NCBI GenBank assembly: GCA_002840845.1
Contig: PHCS01000002.1
Coordinates: 119,618 to 183,617 of the forward strand
From: Betaproteobacteria bacterium HGW-Betaproteobacteria-14
Lineage (GTDB): Bacteria > Pseudomonadota > Gammaproteobacteria > Burkholderiales > Rhodocyclaceae
Direction: 5' to 3'
Length of the DNA: 64,000 nucleotides
Part shown: positions 34,355 to 43,610 of the stretch, one piece after another
Layout of the letters: each line of letters starts with the position of its first letter
Position numbering within the stretch: position 1 is the stretch's first letter
Made by a program: the position numbers and the translations under genes
Notes under the pieces: model-generated
Told to the model about the DNA's origin: nothing
What the model saw: only the letters and a program-made list of their open reading frames with translations
Database searches by the model: none

Positions 34355-34425
34355 GGCCCCCACGCTCACTTCGTTCGCTGCCCCCACAGGGGGCGCCGCC
34401 TCCTTCGGGGCGGCCCTTCAGGAGG
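34355..34425. repeat. GC-rich dispersed repeat carrying the soxB ribosome-binding site
   Basis: Bases 34355-34385 are the exact reverse complement of 19064-19094. The right part (GCCGCCTCCTTCGGGGCGGC) resembles 7954-7974 before qmoB. The element ends in GGAGG (34421-34425), seven bases before the soxB ATG, and CCTCC at 34399-34403 can pair with it. Confidence 0.8.
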
Positions 34426-34432
34426 ACTCGAC

Positions 34433-36148
34433 ATGTCCATGAACCGCAGAGAATTCCTGCAGATCCTCGCCGCCGCCTCCGCCGCCGGCTTCGCCCTCGA
34501 CAGCCGCGAACTGCTTGCCGCCCAGGACGGGGGCAAGCTGTATGACCTGCCGCGCTTCGGCAACGTCTCGCTGCTGCACTTCACCGACTGCCACGCCCAG
34601 CTGCAGCCGATTTATTTCCGCGAGCCGAACGTCAACCTCGGCATCGCCGGCGCGCGCGGCAAGGCGCCGCACCTGGTCGGCGAGCACCTGCTCAAGGCCT
34701 TCAGGATCAAGCCCGGCTCGGTCGAGGCGCATGCCTTCACCTACCTCGACTTCGAGAAGGCAGCGAAAACCTACGGCAAGGTCGGCGGCTTCGCCCATCT
34801 CGCCACGCTGATCAAGCGCCTGCGCGCTTCCCGCCCGGGCGCCCTGCTGCTCGACGGCGGCGACACCTGGCAGGGCTCCGCCACCGCGCTGTGGAGCAAG
34901 GGCCAGGACATGGTCGACGCCTGCAAGCTGCTCGGCGTGGACATGATGACGCCGCACTGGGAGCTCACCCTCGGCGCGGAGCGCGTGCAGGAGATCGTCA
35001 AGAAGGATTTCGCCGGCAAGGTGGAATTCCTCGCGCAGAACGTCAAGACGACGGACTTCGGCGACCCGGTGTTCAAGGCCTACGCGCTGCGCGAAATCAA
35101 CGGCGTGCCGGTGGCGGTGATCGGCCAGGGCTTTCCCTACACGCCCATCGCCAACCCGCGCTACCTGATCCCCGACTGGACCATGGGCATCCAGGACGAG
35201 GAGATGCAGAAGGTCGTCAATGAGGCGCGCGGCAAGGGCGCGCAGGCGGTGGTCGTGCTCTCGCACAACGGCATGGACGTCGACCTCAAGATGGCCAGCC
35301 GGGTGACCGGCATCGACGCCATCCTCGGCGGCCACACCCACGACGGCGTGCCGGCCCCTTCCATCGTGAAGAATGCCGGCGGCCAGACCCTGGTGATGAA
35401 TTCCGGCTCGAACGGCAAGTTCCTCTCCGTGCTCGACCTCGACGTGCGCGGCGGCCGCGTGCAGGGCTTTCGCTACAAGCTGCTGCCGGTGTTCGCCAAC
35501 CTGCTGCCGGCCGATGCCGAGATGGCCGCCTACATCGACAAGGTGCGCGCGCCGCATCTGGCGAAGCTGGAGGAGAAGCTCGCCGTCTCGGAGGGACTGC
35601 TCTACCGCCGCGGCAACTTCAACGGCAGCTGGGACCAGTTGATCCTCGACGCCATGATGGAGGTGAAGGGCGCGCAGATCGCCTTCTCGCCGGGCTTCCG
35701 CTGGGGCACCTCGATCCTGCCCGGCCAGGCCATCACCTTCGAGCACGTCATGGACCAGACGGCCATCACCTACCCCTACTCGACGCTCACCGACATGAGC
35801 GGCGAGACGATCAAGAACGTGCTGGAAGACGTCTGCGACAACCTGTTCAACGCCGACCCCTACAAGCAGCAGGGCGGCGACATGGTGCGCGTCGGCGGCA
35901 TGAGTTACACCTGCGATCCGAACGCGGCGATGGGCGCGCGCATCCTGGACATGCGCCTGGACGGCAAGCCGATCGAGGCCGGCAAGACCTACAAGGTGGC
36001 CGGCTGGGCGCCGGTGGCGGAAGGCGCCACCGGCGAGCCGATCTGGGACGTCGTATCGAAGTGGCTGCGCGACAGGAAGGTCGTCGCGCCGCGCAAGCTC
36101 AACAATCCGAAGCTGCTGCGCATGGGCGGCAATCCGGGCATCGCCTGA
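34433..36148 (+). CDS. soxB: SoxB, dimanganese sulfate thiohydrolase
   Basis: This 571-residue protein of the 5'-nucleotidase fold has a twin-arginine signal (NRREFLQILAAASA). Metal ligands lie in HFTDCHAQLQP, DGGDTWQGS, VVVLSHNGMD and GGHTHDG. SoxB hydrolyses sulfate from the SoxY-bound thiosulfonate in the periplasm. The frame is open far upstream, overlapping soxA and soxX, but the ATG at 34433 with GGAGG seven bases before it and the Tat signal fix the start. SoxCD genes are not present after it, so sulfane sulfur would have to be processed another way. Confidence 0.96.
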   Translation: MSMNRREFLQILAAASAAGFALDSRELLAAQDGGKLYDLPRFGNVSLLHFTDCHAQLQPIYFREPNVNLGIAGARGKAPHLVGEHLLKAFRIKPGSVEAHAFTYLDFEKAAKTYGKVGGFAHLATLIKRLRASRPGALLLDGGDTWQGSATALWSKGQDMVDACKLLGVDMMTPHWELTLGAERVQEIVKKDFAGKVEFLAQNVKTTDFGDPVFKAYALREINGVPVAVIGQGFPYTPIANPRYLIPDWTMGIQDEEMQKVVNEARGKGAQAVVVLSHNGMDVDLKMASRVTGIDAILGGHTHDGVPAPSIVKNAGGQTLVMNSGSNGKFLSVLDLDVRGGRVQGFRYKLLPVFANLLPADAEMAAYIDKVRAPHLAKLEEKLAVSEGLLYRRGNFNGSWDQLILDAMMEVKGAQIAFSPGFRWGTSILPGQAITFEHVMDQTAITYPYSTLTDMSGETIKNVLEDVCDNLFNADPYKQQGGDMVRVGGMSYTCDPNAAMGARILDMRLDGKPIEAGKTYKVAGWAPVAEGATGEPIWDVVSKWLRDRKVVAPRKLNNPKLLRMGGNPGIA

Positions 36149-36228
36149 ACGGTTTCTGCAACAAAACCTTACAGTTCGCTCAGGACATGGCACGGTAGAA
36201 TCGGCGTTCCAGACGATTCCGCCGTACC

Positions 36229-37641
36229 ATGGACACTGACTTTCCCGTCTTCCTGCGACGCGGCGCCCTGCTTGGCGCCGTGGTGCTCTTCCCCCCGCTG
36301 GTCCACGCCGGCGACCCGTTCGGCACGCTGGCCGCCGTGCCGCCCCTGTCCGGCGTGCGGGAGGTCGGACCCGCTCCCTGCCAGCCGACAGAAGCGGGAC
36401 AGCCCCTCAACCTCATCGATGTGGTCGACCTGGCGCTGTGCAACAACCCGCGCACGCGCGAAGCCTGGGCCACCGCGCGCGCGCAGGCCGCCCAGGTCGG
36501 CGTGGCACGGTCCGCCTTCCTGCCTTCCGCCTCGGCCACCCTCACGGCCAGCCGCAACCGCAGCGAGGCGACGCGCAACAACGACCGCTTCAACCAGCAG
36601 ACGGCGGGCGCGAATCTTTCCTATGTGCTCTACGATTTCGGCGCGCGTGCCGCCAACCTGGAAAATGCCCGCCAGCTCTTTGCCGCCGCGGCCGCCTCGC
36701 GCGATGCCGCCGTGCAGGGCGTCTTCCTCGCCGCCATGCAGGCCTTCTTTTTGCGCCACACCGCCGATGCCGTGCTGGAGGCCAGCCGGCAGTCGGAAAA
36801 AACCAGCCTGGAATCGTTCAATGCCGCCGAGGCCCGCTATCGGGTGGGCGCCGCGACGCCAGCCGATCGCCTGCAGGCGCGCACCGCCCATGCCCAGGCC
36901 GTGCTCAACCGCATCACCGCCGAAGGCGCCGTCAAGACCGCGCAGGGGCAACTCGCCAACACCATCGGCGCCGACCCGACGCGCAGTCCGGCCCTGGCGC
37001 CGATGCCGCCCGCAACACCGGGCACGGGCTTCGAGGCCGACGTCGGGCAACTGATCGAGACGGCGCGTCGCAATCGGCCCGACCTGGCCGCGGCGGAAGC
37101 GCAATTCCGCGCCGCCCGGGCCGGCGTCGATTCGGCCCAGGCAAACCACCTGCCGACACTCTCCCTAGGCGTGAACGCCGCCCGCAACCATCTCTCCGGC
37201 CAGCCGTCAATCGACAGTTCGAACATCGGCCTGACCCTCACCATCCCGATCTTCAGCGGCTTCTCCACCACCTACAAGGTTTACGCGGCCGAGGCCCAGG
37301 CCGACGTCCAGGCGGCGCGACGCGACCAGGTGCGCCTGCAGGTCGGACTCGACGTCTGGAACGCGTATGCCGCGCTGACCACCGCCACCCAGTCGGTGAA
37401 GAGCGCGGACGATCTGCTGGAGAGCGCGACGCTGTCTGAACGGATGGCCGCCGGCCGCTATCAGGCGGGCGTGGGCAACATCCTCGATCTCCTCGCCGCA
37501 CAGGCCGCACTGGCGAACGCACGCCTGAGCCGCATCCAGGCCGGCTTCAACTGGTACACCGCCCGCGCCGGGCTGGCCCAGGCCATGGGTGCGCTCGACA
37601 GCACCCTGCTCGATGAACTTTCCGTCAAGAACCGGCCATGA
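36229..37641 (+). CDS. TolC-family outer-membrane efflux channel
   Basis: This 470-residue protein has a signal peptide (cut near VHAGD) and two long helical-hairpin/beta repeats of the TolC fold. Family marks include LNLIDVVDLALCNNP, YVLYDFGARAANLENA and LTIPIFSGF. It would form the outer-membrane tunnel for the next three genes. Its stop overlaps the adaptor start by four bases (ATGA). The substrate is not evident. An in-line octamer CTGACTTT lies at codon 3. Confidence 0.88.
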   Translation: MDTDFPVFLRRGALLGAVVLFPPLVHAGDPFGTLAAVPPLSGVREVGPAPCQPTEAGQPLNLIDVVDLALCNNPRTREAWATARAQAAQVGVARSAFLPSASATLTASRNRSEATRNNDRFNQQTAGANLSYVLYDFGARAANLENARQLFAAAAASRDAAVQGVFLAAMQAFFLRHTADAVLEASRQSEKTSLESFNAAEARYRVGAATPADRLQARTAHAQAVLNRITAEGAVKTAQGQLANTIGADPTRSPALAPMPPATPGTGFEADVGQLIETARRNRPDLAAAEAQFRAARAGVDSAQANHLPTLSLGVNAARNHLSGQPSIDSSNIGLTLTIPIFSGFSTTYKVYAAEAQADVQAARRDQVRLQVGLDVWNAYAALTTATQSVKSADDLLESATLSERMAAGRYQAGVGNILDLLAAQAALANARLSRIQAGFNWYTARAGLAQAMGALDSTLLDELSVKNRP

Positions 37642-38836
37642 ACCGCACACTCAAATACGCCCTCATCGTCGCCGCCGCGCTCGGCACGGCAGCCGCCGGC
37701 TACTACGCCTACATGCAGAAGGAAGCGGCCAATCCGGAGAAGCGCTATCGCTTCCAGACAGTCGAGAAAGGCGACCTGACGCAGGCGGTTTCCGCCAACG
37801 GCACGCTCAACCCCGTGGTGCTGGTGAACGTCGGCACCCAGGTTTCCGGCACGGTGAGGAAGCTCTACGTGGACTTCAACGCGCAGGTGAAGGCCGGCCA
37901 GCCCTTGCTGGAGATCGACCAGTCGCTGCTCGCCGCGCAGGCGCGCCAGAGCGAGGCCAGCCTGAAAAGCTCGGAAGCGGCGCTCGACCTGGCCGTCGCC
38001 AACGAGCAGCGCATGAAATCGCTGCTCGCCGAGGAATACGTTTCGCAGCAGGATTACGACGTGGCCCGGCAGGTGCTCAAGTCGGCCCGGGCCGCCGTGG
38101 CCCAGGCGCGCGCGCAACGCGACAAGGACGGCGTCAACCTCGGCAACACCGTGATCCGCTCGCCGGTCTCCGGCGTGGTGGTCGACCGCCAGGTGGACAT
38201 CGGCCAGACGGTGGCGGCCAGCTTCCAGACGCCGACCCTGTTCAAGATCGCGCAGGACCTGACCGAGATGCAGATCTACACCACCTTCGCCGAGGCGGAC
38301 ATCGGCAGCATCCGCGTCGACCAGCCGGTGCGCTTCAACGTCGACGCCTTCCCCAACCGCAGTTTCCGCGGCAAGGTGAAGCAGATCCGCCTGAATCCAA
38401 CCACGCAGCAGAACGTGGTGACCTACAACGTCGTGGTGGCCGTCGACAACCCCGAGCAGATCCTCCTGCCGGGCATGACCGCCTACGTCAACATCGCCGT
38501 CGCCCACCGCAAGGACGTCCTGACGGTGCCGAACGCCGCGCTGCGCTTCCGGCCGGCGGATGCGACCAGGCTGGCCGAGAACGACGAGGCGAAAGTCAGC
38601 CCCCCCAGGACGGCGAAAAAGGACGGCAAGGGCAAGAAGGACACGTCCAGCGGCACGGTGCATGTGCTCGACCAGGCCGGCCTGAAGGCGGTCGCCGTGC
38701 AACTGGGCATCTCCGACGGGCGCAGCACCGAAATCGTCGGCGGCGAACTCAAGGCCGGCGACCGCATCGTCGTGGGCGAGGCCTTGCCGCAGGTCGACAA
38801 CAAGGCGGGCAGCCCGGTGCGCATGAGGCTGTTCTG

Positions 38837-38837
<1 letters not shown>
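37638..38837 (+). CDS. macA: MacA-type periplasmic adaptor
   Basis: This 399-residue membrane-fusion protein has an N-terminal anchor helix (ALIVAAALGTAAAGYYAY), a lipoyl/biotinyl-like domain split by a coiled-coil hairpin, and a beta-barrel domain. Family blocks include NGTLNPVVLVNVGTQVSGTV and SPVSGVVVDRQVDIGQTV. A lysine-rich insert (around residues 325-337) interrupts the C-terminal domain. It bridges the inner-membrane permease and the TolC-type channel. It overlaps both neighbours, so the operon is tightly coupled. Confidence 0.86.
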
Positions 38838-39534
<697 letters not shown>

Positions 39535-39541
<7 letters not shown>

Positions 39542-40755
39542 GCGCCATGCTGCACGAAGCCTGGCAGGCCATGGGCGCCAACCGCCTGCGCACCCTGTTG
39601 ACCATGCTCGGCATGGTGATCGGCGTCGGCGCCGTCGTGCTGATGATGGCCATCGGCCAGGGCGCCCAGTACGCCGTGGCGCAAACCATCAGCTCGATGG
39701 GCAGCAACATCTTCGTCGTCCTCTCCGGCTATACCTCGGTAGGCGGCGTGCGCAGCGGCGGCGGCAGCGCGCCGACCCTCAATGTCGCCGACGCAGAGGC
39801 GATCGCCGAACTGGAGGGCATCGACACCGTCGCACCGGTGCATTGGGGCTCGGTGCAGATGGTGCATGGCGCGAACAACTGGAACGCCTGGGTACAGGGC
39901 ACGACGCCGGCCTATCTGGACGCGCGCTCCTGGCCGCTGGCAGAAGGCAATGCCTTCACCGACTCCGACGTGCGCGCCGCCACGCGCGTCGCGCTGCTCG
40001 GCAAGACCACCGCGGAGAACCTCTTCGGCGTGGAGTCTCCGGTCGGCAAGACTTTCCGTATCGGCCAGGCGCCCTTCGTCGTGCTGGGGGTGATGGCGCC
40101 GAAGGGGCAGAACCTGGAAGGTCGCGACCAGGACGACCTGGTCGTCATGCCGCTCACCACGGCCCAGCGCAAGGTCTTCGGCACCGCCTTCCAGGGCTCG
40201 GTGCGCCAGATTCTGGTCAAGGCCAGCTCCGCGGAAGCCATGCCGGCGCTGGAAAAATCCATCGAGGCGCTGCTGCGCCAGCGCCACCGCCTGCGCGAGG
40301 GCGCCGACAACGACTTCACATTGCGCAACCTCACTGCCGTCGCCGACACGGCGGCGGAAACCACGCGCGTCATGTCGATGCTGCTGGGCGCCATCGCCTC
40401 GGTCTCGCTGGTCGTCGGCGGCATCGGCATCATGAACATCATGCTGGTCTCCGTCACCGAACGCACGCGAGAGATCGGCATCCGCATGGCCATCGGCGCG
40501 CGCCAGCGCGACATCCTGCTGCAGTTCCTGCTCGAAGCCATCATCATTTCGGTGTTCGGCTGCCTGATCGGCCTCGCCCTTGGCGTCGGCGGCGCCCTGC
40601 TGGTCGGCCACCTGACGAAAACCACCGTGGTGATTTCCGGCAGCGCCGCGCTGGCCGCCTTCGCCGTCGCCGCCGGCGTCGGCGTCTTCTTCGGCTACTA
40701 CCCCGCGCACAAGGCGGCGCAGCTCGATCCCATCGAGGCGCTGCGCTATCAGTGA
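39535..40755 (+). CDS. MacB-type ABC permease (FtsX domain)
   Basis: This 406-residue inner-membrane protein has one helix at the N-terminus ([21 protein letters not shown]), a large periplasmic domain, and three helices at the C-terminus. It shows the MacB/FtsX blocks [20 protein letters not shown] and [16 protein letters not shown]. The start is a GTG inside the end of the ATPase gene; an ATG at 39547 is the alternative. With the three preceding genes it forms a tripartite exporter for an unknown small molecule or peptide. A REP-like element follows the stop. Confidence 0.89.
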
Positions 40756-40763
40756 GGAGGTTC

Positions 40764-40820
40764 GTAGGTCGGCCTTCAGGCCGACAATAGCCGCCGAAGT
40801 CGGCCTGAAGGCCGACCTAC
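40764..40820. repeat. REP-like double palindrome, copy 4
   Basis: This element has the same architecture as copies 1 and 2: 22 + 13 + 22 bases. Both outer units are here of the GGCCTTCAGGCC type, and the centre is AATAGCCGCCGAA. It lies between the exporter permease and the CYTH-CHAD gene. Confidence 0.92.
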
Positions 40821-40853
40821 GTCTCCCGCCTACCTGGCCCCTCGAGAGTAGCA

Positions 40854-42374
40854 ATGCGCGATAATGCAACTCTCATGGCCGAGGAAATCGAACTCAAGCT
40901 CGCCCTGCCGGCTTCGGCACAGCGCGCCTTCCAGCGCCACCCGCTGCTGAAGCAGGCCGAGCGTCTCGGCGCGCGCACGCTGGTCAACGTCTATTACGAC
41001 ACCCCCGATCTCGCCCTGCACCGCAAGGGCGTCGCCCTGCGCACGCGCCGCCAGGGGCGCGCCTGGCTGCAGACGGTGAAATGCGCGGGCGTGACTGCAG
41101 GCGGCCTGGCGGCGCGGCCGGAGTGGGAGCAGCCCTACGCCGGCCGCTTCGATTTCAGCGACGTCGACGATCCTCGGGTGCGCGCCCTGCTCGAACGCCA
41201 TCGCCTCCAGTCTCACCTGACGCCGGCCTTCGAGACGACCTTCACGCGCATCACCTGGCGGCTGGTGCCGGCGCGCGGCGCGGCCGTCCTGCTCATGCTC
41301 GACCGCGGCCGCATCGTCGCGGGAAGCGTCGAGGAAAGCATCTCGGAAATCGAAATCGAGCTGGAACGCGGCAGTGCTGCCGTGCTGTTCGGGATCGCCC
41401 AGGCGCTGGCCGCCGACCTGCCGCTGCGCCCCGCCCTCCTCAGCAAGGCCGAACGCGGCTATCGCCTGCGCCTGGGCACGCCGCTCATGCCGCTCAAGGC
41501 CTCACCTTCGCCGCTGCGCAGCGGACAAGCCCCGCTGGAGGCTTTCCGCGCCATCGCGAACGCCTGCCTCGCCCAGTTCCAGATGAACGAACTGGGCGAC
41601 ATGACGCATGATCCCGAATTCGTCCACCAGATGCGCGTGGCGCTGCGCCGCCTGCGCTCCGTCGTACGCACCTTCCGGCCGCTGCTGCCGGACGGCTTTG
41701 AGGCGACCGTCGTGCCGCCGCTGCGTTCGCTGGCCCGTGCGCTGGGCCAGGCGCGCGACTGGGACGTGCTGGCCGAGGAGATCGTCGGCCCGGCCCGCAG
41801 CGCCTTCTCCGGCGATGCGCGGCTGGCGCTACTGGAAGCGGCGGTCGGCCGCGCGCGGCGGCAGGCACGGGATAACGCGCAGCGGGCCCTCGCCGCGCCG
41901 GCGCAGGCCGTTTTCCTGCTCGACCTCGCCGCCCGGCTGCATGCCATCGATGGCGATCCCGTCGGGATGGATTTGTCGGCTTTCGCCGTTCGCCGCCTCG
42001 ATCGCCTGCACAAGAAAGCGCTCGCTCTGGCGGCCGCCGCGCAGGAACGGGATCCGGACAGCCTGCACGCCTTGCGCATCGGCGTGAAGCGGCTGCGCTA
42101 CGCCATCGAATTCTTCGCCCCGCTCTACCCTGCCCGCGAGACGCGCAAGGCAATGGATACGCTGACCGGCCTGCAGGACACCCTCGGCGCGCTCAACGAC
42201 CTGGCGCGCGCCGGCACCCTGCTGATGCATTGCGTGAATGACGATCGCGCGCTGCGCGAAGCCGTCAGTCTCGCCGGCGGCTGGCACGGCGCGCGCCACG
42301 CCGTCCTGCGCAGGCTGACTTTGCAGGGCATCGAACGACTGCGGAAAAGCAAACGCTTCTGGAAGGAACATTGA
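40854..42374 (+). CDS. CYTH-CHAD protein (inorganic triphosphatase type)
   Basis: This 506-residue two-domain protein has an N-terminal CYTH domain (residues 8-205) with the EIELKL motif and basic/acidic tunnel residues such as YYDTPDLALHRKGVALRTR. Its C-terminal CHAD domain (about 225-500) is rich in histidine and arginine helices (HQMRVALRRLRS, ALRIGVKRLRYA). CYTH enzymes hydrolyse tripolyphosphate or similar triphosphates, and CHAD domains bind polyphosphate. The start could also be the ATG at 40875 (MAEEIELKL). It begins an operon with sixA and a HAD phosphatase. Confidence 0.87.
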   Translation: MRDNATLMAEEIELKLALPASAQRAFQRHPLLKQAERLGARTLVNVYYDTPDLALHRKGVALRTRRQGRAWLQTVKCAGVTAGGLAARPEWEQPYAGRFDFSDVDDPRVRALLERHRLQSHLTPAFETTFTRITWRLVPARGAAVLLMLDRGRIVAGSVEESISEIEIELERGSAAVLFGIAQALAADLPLRPALLSKAERGYRLRLGTPLMPLKASPSPLRSGQAPLEAFRAIANACLAQFQMNELGDMTHDPEFVHQMRVALRRLRSVVRTFRPLLPDGFEATVVPPLRSLARALGQARDWDVLAEEIVGPARSAFSGDARLALLEAAVGRARRQARDNAQRALAAPAQAVFLLDLAARLHAIDGDPVGMDLSAFAVRRLDRLHKKALALAAAAQERDPDSLHALRIGVKRLRYAIEFFAPLYPARETRKAMDTLTGLQDTLGALNDLARAGTLLMHCVNDDRALREAVSLAGGWHGARHAVLRRLTLQGIERLRKSKRFWKEH

Positions 42375-42375
42375 C

Positions 42376-42864
42376 ATGGCTGGAAGGACACCCCCTGCGG
42401 CGGATGCGACGATGGACCTGATCCTGTGGCGGCATGCCGAGGCCGAGGACGGCGCGCCGGATGCGAAACGCAAGCTCACGCCGCGCGGGCGCAAGCAGGC
42501 CAAGCAGGTTGCGCTTTGGCTGAAGAAGCGCCTGCCGGCGGACGTGCGCATCCTCGTCAGTCCCGCCGTGCGCGCCGTGCAGACGGCGCAGGCGCTGGAA
42601 CTGCCGCATGAAGAAGTGCCCAGGCTCGGCACGGGCGCCAGCGCCAGCAGCCTGCTCGGCGCCGCCGGCTGGCCGCAGGGCGGCGGCACGGTGGTCATCG
42701 TCGGCCACCAGCCGACGCTGGGTCGCGCGGCGGCGCTGCTGATGACGGGCGATGCCGCCGACTGGAGCGTGCGCAAGGGCGCGCTGTGGTGGTTCACCTG
42801 CCGCATGCGCGGCGGCAGCACGGAAACCGTGCTGCGTGCGGCGATCGCGCCCGATCTGGTATGA
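42376..42864 (+). CDS. sixA: SixA-type phosphohistidine phosphatase
   Basis: This 162-residue histidine-phosphatase superfamily protein has the catalytic RHAEAED motif (LILWRHAEAED), a second arginine in LVSPAVRAVQTAQAL, and a late catalytic histidine in VIVGHQPTLGRAA. SixA removes phosphate from histidine phosphotransfer domains. The ATG at 42376 follows GGAAGGAA by seven bases; an internal ATG at 42412 gives the usual SixA start. It begins one base after the CYTH-CHAD stop and overlaps the next gene by four bases. Confidence 0.86.
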   Translation: MAGRTPPAADATMDLILWRHAEAEDGAPDAKRKLTPRGRKQAKQVALWLKKRLPADVRILVSPAVRAVQTAQALELPHEEVPRLGTGASASSLLGAAGWPQGGGTVVIVGHQPTLGRAAALLMTGDAADWSVRKGALWWFTCRMRGGSTETVLRAAIAPDLV

Positions 42865-43547
42865 ACGCCAGGATGCCCTGCGACATCCTCTTCGACCTCG
42901 ACGGCACGCTGATCGATTCCTCGCCCGGCATTCTCGCCTCGTTCGGGCGGGTGCTGGCGGCGCACGGCCTGAAGCCGGCCGTGCCGCTCGAAGCCTCGCT
43001 CATCGGCCCGCCGCTGGGCGATACGCTGAGGCGCATCTCCGGCATCGATAACCCGGACGAACTCGACCGGCTCGTCGAGGCCTTCAAGCGCGACTACGAC
43101 AGCGAAGGCTATCGCGCCACCACCGCCTTCCCCGGCGTGGCCGAGGGACTGGCCCAACTCGCCGAACGGAGCGCGCGGCTCTTCATCGTCACCAACAAGC
43201 GCCTCGTGCCGACGCGCCTGATCCTGGAGGCACTCGGGCTGGCGCGATACTTCAGCGGCATCCATTCTCGCGACGAAACCGCGCCCATGGCGATCTCAAA
43301 ATCCGCCGTTACCCGGCGGGTTATCGCCCAGCATGCAATCGATCCGGGCAATGCCTGCTTCGTCGGCGATTCCGGCGAAGACGCCAACGCGGCGGCCGAG
43401 AACAGCCTGGCCTTCATCCATGCCTGCTATGGCTACGGCGCAGCGGGCGTCGTTGCCGGCGGCCTGCGCCTCGATCGCTTCGAGGATCTGCCGGTCCTCA
43501 TCGCCGGACTGGAGAGTCGCGAAGCCGCGTCGCCGGCGCGGCCATGA
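42861..43547 (+). CDS. HAD-family hydrolase, phosphoglycolate phosphatase type
   Basis: This 228-residue HAD enzyme has motif I FDLDGTLIDSS, a helical cap domain, motif II IVTNK, a lysine in ISKSAV, and motif IV FVGDSGEDANAA. It resembles Gph/PGMB-type phosphatases, whose substrates include 2-phosphoglycolate. In an autotroph that would fit removal of the Rubisco oxygenase product, but the position after CYTH-CHAD and SixA suggests a more general phosphate role. The ATG overlaps the sixA stop as ATGA. Confidence 0.82.
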   Translation: MNARMPCDILFDLDGTLIDSSPGILASFGRVLAAHGLKPAVPLEASLIGPPLGDTLRRISGIDNPDELDRLVEAFKRDYDSEGYRATTAFPGVAEGLAQLAERSARLFIVTNKRLVPTRLILEALGLARYFSGIHSRDETAPMAISKSAVTRRVIAQHAIDPGNACFVGDSGEDANAAAENSLAFIHACYGYGAAGVVAGGLRLDRFEDLPVLIAGLESREAASPARP

Positions 43548-43564
43548 AAGGACGCGCCGGCACT

Positions 43565-43588
43565 GGAAAATAGTCTTGACTATTTTCC
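43565..43588. promoter_or_regulatory. perfect palindrome in front of the DUF4143-type ATPase gene
   Basis: GGAAAATAGTC (43565-43575) is followed by TT and then by its exact reverse complement (43578-43588). The site is AT-rich in a GC-rich region. It contains TTGACT, a promoter-like -35, and ends 22 bases before the ATG. It looks like an operator or autoregulatory site. Confidence 0.6.
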
Positions 43589-43610
43589 ATAATGATGGAG
43601 AATGGTCGGC

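Noticed and set aside
33389..34432. Long upstream extension of the soxB open frame over soxA and soxX
   Set aside because: The extension has no similarity and overlaps two certain genes. The Tat signal and ribosome-binding site place the start at 34433.
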